A stretch of 64,000 nt of DNA from Riemerella columbipharyngis (GTDB taxonomy: Bacteria > Bacteroidota > Bacteroidia > Flavobacteriales > Weeksellaceae): positions 19,716 through 83,715 of the forward strand of contig NZ_FNAS01000009.1 in NCBI RefSeq assembly GCF_900101995.1. The letters are read 5' to 3'. Position numbers and translations under genes: made by a program. Under the pieces are notes generated by a model, which made no database searches, was not told the origin of the DNA, and saw only the letters and a list, made by a program, of their open reading frames with translations. This document shows positions 42,794 through 52,818 of this stretch, piece by piece (the first letter of the stretch is position 1; each line of letters starts with the position of its first letter).

Positions 42794-43903
42794 ATGAAAT
42801 ATTACATTATAGCTGGTGAGGCTTCGGGTGATTTGCACGGAAGCAACCTGATGAAAGCATTAAAGGAAAAAGATGCTAATGCCGAATTTCGATTTTGGGG
42901 AGGAGATCTGATGGCGGAGCAGGGCGGTGCTTTGGTAAAACATTATCGCTCACTTGCTTTTATGGGCTTTGTAGAAGTGATTCAGAACCTGAACACCATC
43001 CTTAATAATATAAAATTTTGTAAGCAAGATATCAAAGCCTTTTCCCCCGATGTCTTAATTCTAATAGATTATCCGGGGTTCAATTTAAGAATTGCAAAGT
43101 TTGCTAAATCTTTGGGGATAAAAGTTGTGTATTACATTTCACCGCAGCTGTGGGCGTGGAAAGAAGGACGCGTAAATACCATCAAAAAATATGTAGATGA
43201 AATGCTGGTGATTCTTCCTTTTGAGAAAGAATTTTACGCCAAACACAATGTAGATGCTCATTTCGTAGGGCATCCTTTGCTGGATGCCATTTCGGATCTA
43301 CCGCCGATAGATGCAGAAACCTTCCGAAAAGAAAACCATTTAGATGACAGGGAAATTATTGCCCTGCTGCCTGGCTCACGAGAACAAGAGGTAAAGAAAA
43401 TGCTGGATATTATGCTGTCGGTTCGCCCTTATTTCAAAGAATATCAATTTGTAATTGCAGGAGCACCGAGTCTTCCGAAATCATTTTACAAGGCATTTAC
43501 CGATGATAATGTTCATTTTGTTTCCAATCAAACTTACGACTTGCTGAGGTGCGCCCGGTCTGCATTGGTAACTTCCGGCACGGCTACTCTGGAAACTGCT
43601 CTACTCAATGTCCCGGAAGTGGTCTGCTACCGAGGCAGCAAAATCTCTTACCTCATCGCAAAACGGCTGGTGAAGCATATCCGCTATATTTCGCTGGTCA
43701 ATCTCATTATGGACAAAGAAGTGGTGACGGAATTGATACAGAATGATTTAACGACAGAACATCTCATCCGCGAGCTCCGTTTGACCTTAGACCAAAACAG
43801 AGAAAAAATATTATCCGATTATCACCTTCTTCGCAAAAAACTGGGCGGAAGAGGAGCCAGCCAAAAAGCTGCCAAAATTATCATAAAAATGAATGATGAA
43901 TAA
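42794..43903 (+). CDS. lpxB: Lipid-A-disaccharide synthase
   Basis: 369 residues, GT19 family. It joins UDP-2,3-diacylglucosamine and lipid X to form the lipid A disaccharide at the inner membrane. Recognisable are the N-terminal IAGEASGDLHGSNLM, the central YYISPQLWAWKEGRV and the C-terminal VTSGTATLETALLNVPEVVCYRG. The frame is complete. It overlaps comEC by 11 bases, so the two are translationally coupled although their roles are unrelated. lpxH of the same pathway is at 62338. Confidence 0.96.
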   Translation: MKYYIIAGEASGDLHGSNLMKALKEKDANAEFRFWGGDLMAEQGGALVKHYRSLAFMGFVEVIQNLNTILNNIKFCKQDIKAFSPDVLILIDYPGFNLRIAKFAKSLGIKVVYYISPQLWAWKEGRVNTIKKYVDEMLVILPFEKEFYAKHNVDAHFVGHPLLDAISDLPPIDAETFRKENHLDDREIIALLPGSREQEVKKMLDIMLSVRPYFKEYQFVIAGAPSLPKSFYKAFTDDNVHFVSNQTYDLLRCARSALVTSGTATLETALLNVPEVVCYRGSKISYLIAKRLVKHIRYISLVNLIMDKEVVTELIQNDLTTEHLIRELRLTLDQNREKILSDYHLLRKKLGGRGASQKAAKIIIKMNDE

Positions 43904-45656
43904 ACAGCCTCTACTAATAGCCGTATTGGGATTTATTTTAGGAATTTTGATTGAAGATTTTCTTCATTTGTTCTTATGGCTTTGTGGCGGCATTGCTTTA
44001 TTTCTTCTGGTTTTTTCTTGTATTTTGTTTTCTAATAAAGTCGTATTTCACAGGCTGAGGTCTATCTTTTTGGGGTTGTTGTTTTTGGGGTGTGGAATGT
44101 TCTCTTATTCGGTTAGATTTTTTTCTAATGAAAGTATTGATTTTCAGAAAAAAGAACGCGTCATTTTTAGATTAGACAAAAAAATAAAAAGCACCCAAAA
44201 ATATAAACGCTATGAAGTGCAAATTCTCAAAAATAAAAAATGGATAAACGCCATTATCAACATCCCTACACAACAGCCGGAGCTTGATTATCAACACTAT
44301 TACACCGCCCAAACCTATTTATATCCCATATCTCCGCCACTAAACAATTATCAATTCGACTATGCCCACTATCTCGAAAGAAAGGGAATAGGATATCAAG
44401 GCTACCTCTATGAGCCTTATCACAAATCTATTAAACCAAAACTTTCTCTGCGAGATTGGCTCAACCAAAAACGCCAAAATTGGCTCCTTAGGATTTCGGC
44501 ATCTCCTCTTGGTAAGTCCACTCGGGAATTTCTGAAAAGCATTATCCTTGCAGACCGTACCGAGCTGGACAGTTCTACTACCGAAGATTTCCGTAAAAGC
44601 GGTATTATGCATCTTTTAGCTATTTCGGGCACCCATATTGCCATTATTTTTGAGGCTTTTCTTTTTCTATTGTCAAGGTTCGTTTCCCGTAAGACTAGTG
44701 TTGTCATGAGTTTAATTCTAATTTGGTTTTTTGCTGTATTCATAGGTGCCGGTAGTTCTTCCGTAAGAGCGTGCTTGATGCTTTCTGTCTATGCTGTTTA
44801 TCAAATAATTCAGAGAAAGCAAGATGTTTTGCATAGTTTGTCTTTGGCAGCATTGGGGATTTTAGTCGTTAGCCCGCAGCAGTTGTTTGATTTGGGATTT
44901 CAATTGAGCTTTGCGGCGGTATTAGGTGTTTATTGGTTTAATAGACCTATAAAAAAACGGTTTTCTTTTTCTAAAAATAGATTTCACAGGTTTTTTATTT
45001 CTGTGGTAGCTCTTACTATTTCGGCACAGCTTGGCACGATGCCTATTGTTTTGTATTATTTTCATCAATATTCGCTTATTGCAATTGTTACCAATATTGT
45101 CATTATTCCTTTTGCTCAGATTATTATAATGTTTTCTTTTGTTGCCGCAATATTGATTGGTTTAAATATGGGCTTTTATGTGCTTTTTTATATTTATGAT
45201 TGGTGCATTGGTTTTATGCTAAAAGGCATTCATTTCTTTGCTAATATTCCTGGGGCTTATCACTCGGAAATTTCTATGACCTTATTGGAATGCTTATCGC
45301 TGTTTGTAGTGGTCTATGTTTTAAGATTTTTAATTCTAAACCAAAGTCTGAAAAATATTCTAAAATTTGGAGCGGTATTGATATTATTCTTTGCGCTAAG
45401 GATACTGACAGATATTTATTATTATCAGAAACAAGAAACCATACACTTTAGCTACGGCAGAGAGCACGGGCTGGCGATAAAAGAAGTAGGAAAGCTCTAC
45501 TTTTTTGTCCATTATACCGAGAAAGCAGATATTAAGAAAATGATTTTGCCTATACAAATTGCAGAGCGAATGCCCTCATACCATATTTATTTCTTGCCCA
45601 AAGGCACGAATACCATAGTATTTAACGGAGAAAAATACATTTTGCAACCTCTATAA
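43893..45656 (+). CDS. comEC: ComEC/Rec2-family DNA-uptake channel
   Basis: 587 residues with about ten membrane segments. An N-terminal DUF4131 region (about 20-190) is followed by the competence domain with KSGIMHLLAISGTHIAIIF (about 240-260), SSSVRACLMLSVYAVYQII and QLGTMPIVLYYFHQYSLIAI. The C-terminal metallo-beta-lactamase domain of long ComEC proteins is missing, as in other Bacteroidetes forms I recall. It would form the inner-membrane channel for single-stranded transforming DNA. ATGs at 43893 and 43896 are both possible. It is coupled to lpxB. Confidence 0.88.
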   Translation: MMNKQPLLIAVLGFILGILIEDFLHLFLWLCGGIALFLLVFSCILFSNKVVFHRLRSIFLGLLFLGCGMFSYSVRFFSNESIDFQKKERVIFRLDKKIKSTQKYKRYEVQILKNKKWINAIINIPTQQPELDYQHYYTAQTYLYPISPPLNNYQFDYAHYLERKGIGYQGYLYEPYHKSIKPKLSLRDWLNQKRQNWLLRISASPLGKSTREFLKSIILADRTELDSSTTEDFRKSGIMHLLAISGTHIAIIFEAFLFLLSRFVSRKTSVVMSLILIWFFAVFIGAGSSSVRACLMLSVYAVYQIIQRKQDVLHSLSLAALGILVVSPQQLFDLGFQLSFAAVLGVYWFNRPIKKRFSFSKNRFHRFFISVVALTISAQLGTMPIVLYYFHQYSLIAIVTNIVIIPFAQIIIMFSFVAAILIGLNMGFYVLFYIYDWCIGFMLKGIHFFANIPGAYHSEISMTLLECLSLFVVVYVLRFLILNQSLKNILKFGAVLILFFALRILTDIYYYQKQETIHFSYGREHGLAIKEVGKLYFFVHYTEKADIKKMILPIQIAERMPSYHIYFLPKGTNTIVFNGEKYILQPL

Positions 45657-45736
45657 GAAAGCAGGTTAATTATTTAGAAAAATTATAAACTACCGTTTAA
45701 TGACGATTCTCATTTTTATGAATATAAGCAATTTTT

Positions 45737-45744
45737 TAACTTTG
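45737..45744 (+). promoter_or_regulatory. -7 box TAACTTTG of sdhCAB operon
   Basis: TAACTTTG, 21 bases before the ATG at 45766; it shows that an in-frame start at 45700 would lie upstream of the promoter. Confidence 0.7.
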
Positions 45745-45765
45745 TACAAAATTAAAAATCAACTT

Positions 45766-46443
45766 ATGGCAGGTTTAACGAGTTCTACAATAGGTAGAAA
45801 GTACGCAATGGCATTTTCAGCGTTGTTTTTGCTGGTTTTCCTAGTGATGCACCTATCTGTGAATATGCTCTCTGTATTCAGCAAAGGAGCATTTGATGAG
45901 GCATCTTATTTTATGGGGTACAATCCTCTTGTTCAGTTTTTGATGCAGCCTATTCTCATCTTTGCGGTGTTTTTTCACTTCATTATGGGATTTGTTTTGG
46001 AAATCAAAAACAGAAAGGCGAGACCCGTAAAATATCTTGTAAACGGAGCAAATGCAAACTCTACTTGGATGTCAAGGAATATGATATATTCCGGTTTGGT
46101 TGTTTTGGCATTTTTGGTGCTTCATATGTATGATTTTTGGGCTCACGAGATGTCTTATAAGTATTTTCCTGGAGGCGGAGATTCTCAAGATATAGAAAGA
46201 TTTTGGATAGAGCTTCACGAGAAATTTGCAGACCCGATTAGAGTGGCAGCATATGTTGTGGCATTCGTTTTATTGGGATTGCACTTGGCACACGGATTCC
46301 AGTCTTCATTCCAATCAATAGGTGCAAGACACCCTAAATATACGCCTTTCATCAAAGCGTTGGGAACTTGGTATTCTATCCTTATCCCATTAGGATTTGT
46401 TTTTGTAGCAGTATTCCATTTCGTAACTCAATCTCATCATTAA
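45766..46443 (+). CDS. sdhC: Succinate dehydrogenase cytochrome b subunit
   Basis: 225 residues with five predicted membrane helices. It belongs to the B-type quinol:fumarate/succinate oxidoreductase group (one large cytochrome b subunit that usually binds two haems). Conserved His occur in LVMHLSVN, FHFIMG, LHMYDFW, LHLAHGFQSS and VFHFVTQS. It anchors SdhAB and transfers electrons between Fe-S clusters and menaquinone. The start at 45766 (MAGLTSSTIGRKY) is fixed by the -7 box at 45737. sdhA follows after 48 bases. Confidence 0.94.
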   Translation: MAGLTSSTIGRKYAMAFSALFLLVFLVMHLSVNMLSVFSKGAFDEASYFMGYNPLVQFLMQPILIFAVFFHFIMGFVLEIKNRKARPVKYLVNGANANSTWMSRNMIYSGLVVLAFLVLHMYDFWAHEMSYKYFPGGGDSQDIERFWIELHEKFADPIRVAAYVVAFVLLGLHLAHGFQSSFQSIGARHPKYTPFIKALGTWYSILIPLGFVFVAVFHFVTQSHH

Positions 46444-46491
46444 ATTTTAGATTAGTTTTAATTTAAAGTTTTTTTTAAAAACAACATAACA

Positions 46492-48504
46492 ATGAGTAAA
46501 TTAGATTCTAAAATTCCAGCAGGTCCGCTTAAGGATAAATGGAAAAATCATAAAGACCATATGAACTTGGTAGCGCCTAATAACCGAGACAAGATAGACA
46601 TTATCGTTATCGGTACGGGTTTGGCGGGAGGTTCTGCTGCAGCTACCTTAGCAGAACAAGGTTATAATGTAAAAGCATTCTGCTATCAAGATTCGCCAAG
46701 AAGAGCCCACTCTATTGCTGCTCAAGGGGGGATCAATGCTGCTAAAAATTATCAAGGTGACGGCGACTCTATCTACAGACTTTTCTACGATACTATAAAA
46801 GGTGGAGACTATCGTGCCAGAGAGGCTAATGTATATCGCCTTGCGGAGGTTTCTGCCAATATTATTGACCAATGTGTGTCTCAGGGGGTTCCTTTCGGGC
46901 GTGATTACGGCGGCCAGCTGGACAACCGTTCGTTTGGAGGGGTTCAGGTAAAAAGAACTTTCTACGCAAAAGGGCAAACAGGGCAGCAGCTATTGCTCGG
47001 TGCTTATGCAGCGATGAGCAGACAGATAGGTAAAGGTAGAATCAAAATGTACAACCGTCACGAGATGATGGACTTGGTTATCGTGGACGGAAAAGCAAGA
47101 GGTATCATTGCCAGAAACTTGGTGACCGGTGAAATAGAGAGACACTCTGCTCACGCAGTGGTAATCGCTTCCGGTGGATACGGAAATGTTTATTTCCTTT
47201 CTACGAATGCGATGGGATCAAACTGCTCTGCAGCTTGGAAAATCCACAAAAAAGGAGCTTTCTTTGCTAACCCTTGTTTCGTTCAGATTCACCCGACTTG
47301 TATCCCGGTACATGGTACGCAACAGTCTAAACTGACTTTGATGTCTGAGTCTCTTAGAAACTCCGGAAGAATCTGGGTACCTAAAAAGATAGAAGATGCA
47401 GTGGCCATCCGCGAAGGAAAATTGAAACCGGAAAACATAAAAGAAGAAGACAGAGACTACTATCTCGAAAGAAGATATCCTGCATTTGGTAACCTCGTTC
47501 CTCGTGATGTGGCTTCCAGAGCGGCAAAAGAAAGATGCGATGCCGGTTTCGGTATCGAAAATAATGAGACCAAAGAAGGAGTATTCCTTGATTTCTCCAC
47601 CGAGATTATGAAAAAAGGTAAAGAAGCGGTATTGGAACAAAATATTCACAATCCTTCTGAACAACAGATTTATGATCTTGGTAAAAAATGGGTAGAAGAA
47701 AAATATGGTAACCTTTTCCAAATGTATGAAAAAATTACCGCCGATAACCCTTACAAAACACCAATGAAAATATATCCTGCCGTTCACTACTCTATGGGAG
47801 GCGTTTGGGTAGATTACAACTTGATGTCCACTATCCCTGGATGTTTCGTGATCGGAGAAGCCAATTTCTCAGACCACGGTGCCAACAGACTTGGAGCCTC
47901 TGCATTGATGCAAGGTCTTGCAGACGGTTACTTTGTACTTCCTTATACCATCGCAGACTATCTGGCCGCTGATATTAGAACAGGGGCTATCCCTACCGAT
48001 ACAGAGGCTTTTGATGAAGCAGAGAAGGGTGTTAAAGAAAGAATTAATTTCTTTATGACTAATAAGGGAACTCATTCCGTTGATTATTTCCATAAAAAGT
48101 TAGGGCACATTATGTGGAACAAAGTAGGTATGGGTAGAACTCCGGAAGGGTTAAAAGAAGCCATCAAAGAAATAGAAGAAGTAAGAAACGATTTCTGGAA
48201 AAATGTAAAAGTACCCGGAGAAGCCAATAGTATGAATCCTGAGCTGGAAAAAGCATGCAGAGTAGCAGATTTCTTGGAGTTAGGGCAGCTGATGGCAATG
48301 GACGCTCTGAAAAGAGAGGAATCTTGTGGCGGACATTTTCGCTGGGATCACTCTACAGAAGATGGAGAGGCAAAAAGAGACGACCAAAACTATATGTATG
48401 TATCTGCCTGGGAATATCAAGGAAAAGACATCAATGCAGAAACGTTGCATAAAGAAGAATTGGTTTACGAGAACATTGAAGTGAAAACAAGAAGTTATAA
48501 ATAA
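46492..48504 (+). CDS. sdhA: Succinate dehydrogenase flavoprotein subunit
   Basis: 670 residues. The FAD-binding [18 protein letters not shown] near residue 41 and the FAD-attachment region [20 protein letters not shown] (His as covalent site) are present, with the substrate/catalytic segment [10 protein letters not shown] and [17 protein letters not shown]. It oxidises succinate to fumarate in the TCA cycle on the cytoplasmic face. The length suits the B-type complex. It is second in sdhCAB. Confidence 0.97.
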   Translation: MSKLDSKIPAGPLKDKWKNHKDHMNLVAPNNRDKIDIIVIGTGLAGGSAAATLAEQGYNVKAFCYQDSPRRAHSIAAQGGINAAKNYQGDGDSIYRLFYDTIKGGDYRAREANVYRLAEVSANIIDQCVSQGVPFGRDYGGQLDNRSFGGVQVKRTFYAKGQTGQQLLLGAYAAMSRQIGKGRIKMYNRHEMMDLVIVDGKARGIIARNLVTGEIERHSAHAVVIASGGYGNVYFLSTNAMGSNCSAAWKIHKKGAFFANPCFVQIHPTCIPVHGTQQSKLTLMSESLRNSGRIWVPKKIEDAVAIREGKLKPENIKEEDRDYYLERRYPAFGNLVPRDVASRAAKERCDAGFGIENNETKEGVFLDFSTEIMKKGKEAVLEQNIHNPSEQQIYDLGKKWVEEKYGNLFQMYEKITADNPYKTPMKIYPAVHYSMGGVWVDYNLMSTIPGCFVIGEANFSDHGANRLGASALMQGLADGYFVLPYTIADYLAADIRTGAIPTDTEAFDEAEKGVKERINFFMTNKGTHSVDYFHKKLGHIMWNKVGMGRTPEGLKEAIKEIEEVRNDFWKNVKVPGEANSMNPELEKACRVADFLELGQLMAMDALKREESCGGHFRWDHSTEDGEAKRDDQNYMYVSAWEYQGKDINAETLHKEELVYENIEVKTRSYK

Positions 48505-48529
48505 TCTCCAATAAATAAAATCTAAAAAA

Positions 48530-49300
48530 ATGAGTGCTAAAAAAGGATTAAACCTGACTCTAAAAATTTGGAGACAGAAAAACAATAAATCAAAAGGGCA
48601 ATTCGAGACTTATAAAGTGTCTGATGTTTCTCCGGATTCATCATTCCTTGAAATGCTTGATATGCTCAATGAAAACTTGGTAGAAGAGGGTAAAGAGCCT
48701 GTAGCTTTCGACCACGACTGTCGCGAGGGTATCTGCGGTATGTGCTCGCTCTATATCAATGGTAGAGCACACGGACCAGATACAGGAGTTACAACTTGCC
48801 AGCTGCATATGCGTATGTTCAAAGATGGCGAAACAATACACATTGAGCCTTGGAGAAGTGCCGCTTTCCCTGTGATTAAGGATCTTGTAGTGGACAGAAG
48901 TGCGTTTGACAGAGTAATGGCTGCAGGTGGATTTATTTCTGTAAACACTTCTGGTAATACTACAGATGCCAATAATATTCCAATTCCTAAAGAAAATGCC
49001 GACAAAGCAATGGATGCTGCCGCTTGTATCGGTTGTGGTGCTTGCGTGGCTACTTGTAAGAACGGCTCTGCTATGCTGTTTGTAGGTGCTAAGGTTTCTC
49101 AGTTTGCACTCCTGCCTCAGGGACGTGTGGAAGCTAAGAGAAGAGTACTAAAAATGGTAGCCGCGATGGATGAAGAAGGATTTGGTAACTGTTCTAACAC
49201 CGGTGCTTGCGAGGTAGAATGCCCGAAAGGTATTTCTTTGGAAAATATTGCAAGAATGAACAGAGAATATCTAAGTGCCAAACTTTCTACAAAAGAATAA
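48530..49300 (+). CDS. sdhB: Succinate dehydrogenase iron-sulfur subunit
   Basis: 256 residues carrying three clusters: the plant-type [2Fe-2S] motif [20 protein letters not shown], a [4Fe-4S] motif [11 protein letters not shown], and the last cluster motif [15 protein letters not shown]. It conducts electrons from the flavin in SdhA to the cytochrome b subunit. It lies 25 bases after sdhA and is the last gene of the operon, with a terminator at 49323-49360. Confidence 0.97.
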   Translation: MSAKKGLNLTLKIWRQKNNKSKGQFETYKVSDVSPDSSFLEMLDMLNENLVEEGKEPVAFDHDCREGICGMCSLYINGRAHGPDTGVTTCQLHMRMFKDGETIHIEPWRSAAFPVIKDLVVDRSAFDRVMAAGGFISVNTSGNTTDANNIPIPKENADKAMDAAACIGCGACVATCKNGSAMLFVGAKVSQFALLPQGRVEAKRRVLKMVAAMDEEGFGNCSNTGACEVECPKGISLENIARMNREYLSAKLSTKE

Positions 49301-49322
49301 ATTTTAATTGGTTATATTTTTA

Positions 49323-49360
49323 AATCATTCTGCGTAAACTTGCGTAGAATGATTTTTTTT
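49323..49360 (+). terminator. Terminator of sdhCAB
   Basis: AATCATTCTGCG pairs with CGTAGAATGATT around TAAACTTG, followed by eight T. Confidence 0.88.
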
Positions 49361-49415
49361 AGTTTTAACCACTATAACAAATATATAACGACATTATTAT
49401 ACACTATTGTAAGAA

Positions 49416-50113
49416 ATGAGAACATTATTACTTTTTTCAGCTTCGTTGATTTCCTGTGCTTTTTTCTCTCAAAAAATAGAATATAGCGTATCTTCGGTTA
49501 ATCAAAATAAACCAATTTCAGATGCAAAGGTCTGTTTTTCCAAAGATAAAGATACACTATGCCTCACCTCTAATGAAGAAGAGAAAGATATACACCACAT
49601 CATTAGCCAAAGGTATTTACACAGTAAACATAACCAAAAAAGGATTTTTGCCCCTTATCAAGAAACCATTAATGTAGATAACACTTCCAAAGCATTTCAT
49701 TTATAGAAAAGCAGTGCAGGGATACAAGGGGTCGTAATGAAAGTGAGAAAAAGCAATCTGAGCAGAAGTTTTGGGACAACGATATTGAAATCGATAATAA
49801 TCCTTTCTTCTAGAATTCGTCTTTTGAGAATACTGTGAAAATCATTCCTGAAGTATCATTTAACAATAATAAAATTAGCTCGAAATTTTTTGATAATAAA
49901 CTTAATGACTCAATTTCAGTAAATAATTTGTTTAATACTTATCACAATGAGCTTACTGGCAATATCAATGGCATCCATTCATACAGATACAGTAATTTCT
50001 CTACAAGGAGCATTGTTTTCTCGAAAAGATATTACTTTAATAAAGGTAAAAATATGAAATACAGCACTATAGAAATAGATAACTCCGACAAAGAAAGCTG
50101 TATAAAAAACTAA
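49416..50113 (+). pseudogene. Broken outer-membrane receptor (CarboxypepD_reg / TonB-type barrel)
   Basis: An intact signal peptide (MRTLLLFSASLISCAFFSQ) opens frame 1, which then enters a carboxypeptidase-regulatory-like domain. Around 49590 the continuation jumps to the next frame (KIYTTSLAKGIYTVNITKKG), then back to frame 1 at about 49655 (INVDNTSKAFHL), followed by a stop. From about 49805 a third segment reads VKIIPEVSF and ends with FSKRYYFNKGKNMK, like the last strand of OMP_b-brl_3 receptors. At about 700 bases against more than 2 kb for intact members, the barrel is almost entirely deleted. Two frameshifts, stops and a deletion mean it is non-functional. Confidence 0.6.
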
Positions 50114-50193
50114 AAATAATAAACTTGAACAAAAATAAAAACAATAGAAAAATTAAATATTAAACATACTCTTAATTTTTATAAATAAGTTTG

Positions 50194-50201
50194 TATTTTT
50201 G
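50194..50201 (+). promoter_or_regulatory. -7 box TATTTTTG of ndk
   Basis: TATTTTTG, 22 bases before the ndk ATG at 50224. Confidence 0.65.
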
Positions 50202-50223
50202 CATTTGTAAAAAATAGATTAAA

Positions 50224-50643
50224 ATGGCAGGAAAAATTACATTTACAATGATTAAGCCTGATGCTGTAGCAGATGGGCATATCGGTGCGATTATCGGAAA
50301 AATTTCTAAAGCTGGATTTAAATTTAGAGCAATGAAGCTTACTCAACTTACAGTAGATGATGCAAAAAAATTTTATGAAGTACACGCAGAAAGACCTTTT
50401 TATGATGAATTGGTTACATTTATGTCTTCAGGGCCTATCGTAGCAGCAGTTCTAGAAAAAGAAAATGCAGTAGAAGATTTTAGAAAACTTATTGGAGCTA
50501 CTAATCCTGTAGAGGCAGCAGAGGGGACTATCAGAAAAATGTTTGCAAGGAGCGTGGGAGAGAATGCTGTTCATGGTTCCGATTCTGATGAAAATGCAAA
50601 AATAGAAGTTCAGTTTCATTTTTCAGGAAGAGAAATATTTTAA
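50224..50643 (+). CDS. ndk: Nucleoside diphosphate kinase
   Basis: 139 residues. It transfers the gamma-phosphate of ATP to NDPs through a phospho-His intermediate. The catalytic His117 is in [12 protein letters not shown], and the N-terminal [10 protein letters not shown] with Lys11 is intact. The length is normal. It is monocistronic with its own -7 box, and stands between two decayed loci. Confidence 0.97.
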   Translation: MAGKITFTMIKPDAVADGHIGAIIGKISKAGFKFRAMKLTQLTVDDAKKFYEVHAERPFYDELVTFMSSGPIVAAVLEKENAVEDFRKLIGATNPVEAAEGTIRKMFARSVGENAVHGSDSDENAKIEVQFHFSGREIF

Positions 50644-50830
50644 TTTGCTTCAAGGTAGTCTAAGAAATATTAGATTTAAATTACAAATGTATAGATCGAA
50701 ATAATAATTGATTCATGATAAAGATAGTATTTTTTATAATTGAATTATTTTCTTGAGATCAAATGCATGAAATTGGATTTAGGTATCCCTAAAAAAACTA
50801 TATTTTGATTATGGGATAATTAGATTTTAT

Positions 50831-50865
50831 TGAGTATCATACATTATGATACTCATTATTATTTT
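50831..50865 (+). terminator. Perfect hairpin downstream of ndk
   Basis: TGAGTATCAT (50831-50840) and ATGATACTCA (50846-50855) form a perfect 10-bp stem around ACATT, followed by TTATTATTTT. It is 190 bases past ndk, so whether it ends that transcript is uncertain. Confidence 0.45.
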
Positions 50866-50866
50866 A

Positions 50867-50910
50867 GGTTTAAGATAATTTAAAAGTTTAAATAATTTTG
50901 TAAATTATTC
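50867..50910 (-). repeat. Interspersed repeat, copy F
   Basis: The minus strand reads AATAATTTACAAAATTATTT followed by TTTTAAATTATCTTAAACC, colinear with copies A-C. Confidence 0.5.
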
Positions 50911-51060
50911 TTAGTATGTGAAAAATACGTGTATTGTCCATTCAAGAATTTCTGACACAAAATTCTGTAAGATTTTAACTTCTTCTTATTGACTATTGAA
51001 ATCAAAAAAAACGGGTAATATTATTAGAATCTTCCTTCTTGACTACAAATAAGATATTTG

Positions 51061-51102
51061 ATAAAATAAGAAGATATATTTTTAAAATTATCTTAAGTCT
51101 TA
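51061..51102 (+). repeat. Interspersed repeat, copy G (diverged)
   Basis: Plus strand GAAGATATATTTTTAAAATT followed by ATCTTAAGTCTT matches mainly the 3' half of the family. It lies 33 bases from the ADP-ribosylglycohydrolase relic. Confidence 0.35.
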
Positions 51103-51134
51103 AATATATTCCAGTTGGCAAAATATTTTTTTGT

Positions 51135-51300
51135 TTAAATACTATTCGTAATCGATATCGTCAGTACTGTGTCATCCGTAAAACATGAATCAGGATTAAA
51201 TAAATCAAATTCTGTAGTTTTTCGATTATGCCACTCATATACCGAACCAATAAAATCACCGATTACAGAACCTATTATTGTCTTTGAATTATTTATTTTT
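51135..51300 (-). pseudogene. Relic of ADP-ribosylglycohydrolase N-terminus
   Basis: The minus strand encodes IIGSVIGDFIGSVYEWHN (from about 51280), then FTDDTVLTISITNSI and a stop at 51135-51137. GxxxGDxxGSxYE followed by TDDTxLT is the N-terminal metal-binding signature of the DraG/ADP-ribosylglycohydrolase family. There is no start codon (a stop lies about ten codons upstream) and the remaining 200 or more residues are absent. It is a short relic. Confidence 0.6.
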
Positions 51301-51391
51301 TTCTATTTCAGAAAAGATTAAATAACACCATAGTATATTTTTATTTTTTATAATACATTTAAAATTATAATTACTTCAACAAATATATCCT

Positions 51392-52267
51392 CTACTTCTT
51401 AGCTTTAATCATCATTTCTAAAGCGTCCCACATCTCTGTCGGGATTTGCTCCAGCATATTGAATTCTCCTGCGCCTTGCAGCCACTCTCCCCCATCTATG
51501 GTAACCACTTCTCCATTGATAAACGCTGAAAAATCCGACACCAAATACGCCGCAAGATTCGCCAATTCCTGATGAACGCCCACTCTACCAAGGGGTATCT
51601 TTTTCGTCATATCAAATTGCTCTTTCAGATTCCCCGGAAGCAATCTGTCCCACGCTCCTTTTGTGGGAAACGGACCGGGTGCAATGGCATTAAACCGAAT
51701 ACCATATTTCGCCCATTCTACGGCAAGGCTTCTCGTCATTGCCAAAACCCCCGCTTTGGCACAAGCTGACGGCACTACATAGCCAGACCCCGTCCAAGAG
51801 TAGGTGGTAACAATATTGAGCACCGTGCCTCGTTCTTTTTGGTTTATCCAATGTTTACCAACGGCAAGCGTACAGTTTTTAGTTCCCTTCAATACAATAT
51901 CGATAATCACATCAAAGGCGTTTGGCGAAAGTCTTTCGGTAGGGGATATAAAGTTCCCCGCAGCATTGTTCACCAAAATATCTATTTTACCAAATCTTTC
52001 AATCACCGCATTTTTCATTGCTTCCACTTCATCATAATGGGGGATATCACAGGAAATAGGCAGTACCTCGCCGCCGGTTTCGTTCTCAAGCTCTTGGGCT
52101 GTATTATTTAGTTTTTCTAAATTCCTCGATGAGATAGCCACCTTGGCGCCTAATTCCAAAAAGTACTTAGACATTGCTTTACCAAGGCCGCTGCCGCCTC
52201 CGGTCACAATGATGATTTTATCCTTTAGCGCATCTTCTCTCAGCATTGGGTTTGTATAAGTATTCAT
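51392..52267 (-). CDS. SDR oxidoreductase, 2,4-dienoyl-CoA reductase-like
   Basis: 291 residues. The NAD(P)-binding TGGGSGLGKAM (residues 22-32) and LVNNAAGNF are typical. The usual YxxxK is replaced by SACAK (in VPSACAKAG), the arrangement of mitochondrial DECR, where a different Tyr is used; RFNAIAPGPFPTKGAWDRL also matches DECR. It should reduce 2,4-dienoyl-CoA intermediates in the oxidation of unsaturated fatty acids. A GNAT gene is 14 bases upstream on the same strand. Confidence 0.87.
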   Translation of the reverse strand: MNTYTNPMLREDALKDKIIIVTGGGSGLGKAMSKYFLELGAKVAISSRNLEKLNNTAQELENETGGEVLPISCDIPHYDEVEAMKNAVIERFGKIDILVNNAAGNFISPTERLSPNAFDVIIDIVLKGTKNCTLAVGKHWINQKERGTVLNIVTTYSWTGSGYVVPSACAKAGVLAMTRSLAVEWAKYGIRFNAIAPGPFPTKGAWDRLLPGNLKEQFDMTKKIPLGRVGVHQELANLAAYLVSDFSAFINGEVVTIDGGEWLQGAGEFNMLEQIPTEMWDALEMMIKAKK

Positions 52268-52281
52268 AAGATTTCTAATTT

Positions 52282-52815
52282 TTAGGTTAATGATTTTTTA
52301 TCTTGATTATAAACGACAGTATAAATATTCTCTTTAATCACCGCCTTGTCTGCATCGCTAAAATTAGCCAACAGAAACAGCGGCAAAGCATTTTTATCTT
52401 TTGAATAAGGGGGCTGAATATAGTTCTCATCTATGATTCGAAAACTATTTCTTTGATAAAACTCAATCCGCTTTTTGGCAATTTTGCTAAGGCTGTCGGG
52501 CTCAGATTCTAAAACAATGTGCCGATATTCATTCTTTAATAATTGAAGAACCTCGCTGCCCAATCCTTGTCCTCGGAAATGAGAAAAAATTTCAAAATGT
52601 TCTAAAAACACAAAATCCTGCAAATGCCAAATAATCAAATAACCAACGATAGCATCTTTGTGATGAATACTGAGAACTTCTACTTTTTCATTAACAAACA
52701 AAGAAAAAAATTGCCCCTCATCTCGGCGTTCATCAGGTGGAAATGTTCGGCAATAGCATTGATAGATTTCTTGGGCTAAAACATCTTTACAAAGGATATC
52801 TCTGATACTTAACAT
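52282..52815 (-). CDS. GNAT-family N-acetyltransferase
   Basis: 177 residues. The acetyl-CoA motif A reads FSHFRGQGLGSEVLQLL (R/QxxGxG/A pattern), with preceding strands VLSIHHKDAIVGYLIIW and a following FYQRNSFRIID. The substrate is unknown. It lies 3 bases after the PspC gene and 14 before the SDR gene, so these minus-strand genes form a unit from DUF2851 down to the reductase. Confidence 0.85.
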   Translation of the reverse strand: MLSIRDILCKDVLAQEIYQCYCRTFPPDERRDEGQFFSLFVNEKVEVLSIHHKDAIVGYLIIWHLQDFVFLEHFEIFSHFRGQGLGSEVLQLLKNEYRHIVLESEPDSLSKIAKKRIEFYQRNSFRIIDENYIQPPYSKDKNALPLFLLANFSDADKAVIKENIYTVVYNQDKKSLT

Positions 52816-52818
52816 AAT

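Noticed and set aside
50643..50686. Possible eighth copy of the interspersed repeat
   Set aside because: Only TTCTTAGACTACCTTGAAG on the minus strand resembles the family; the match is too weak to include.
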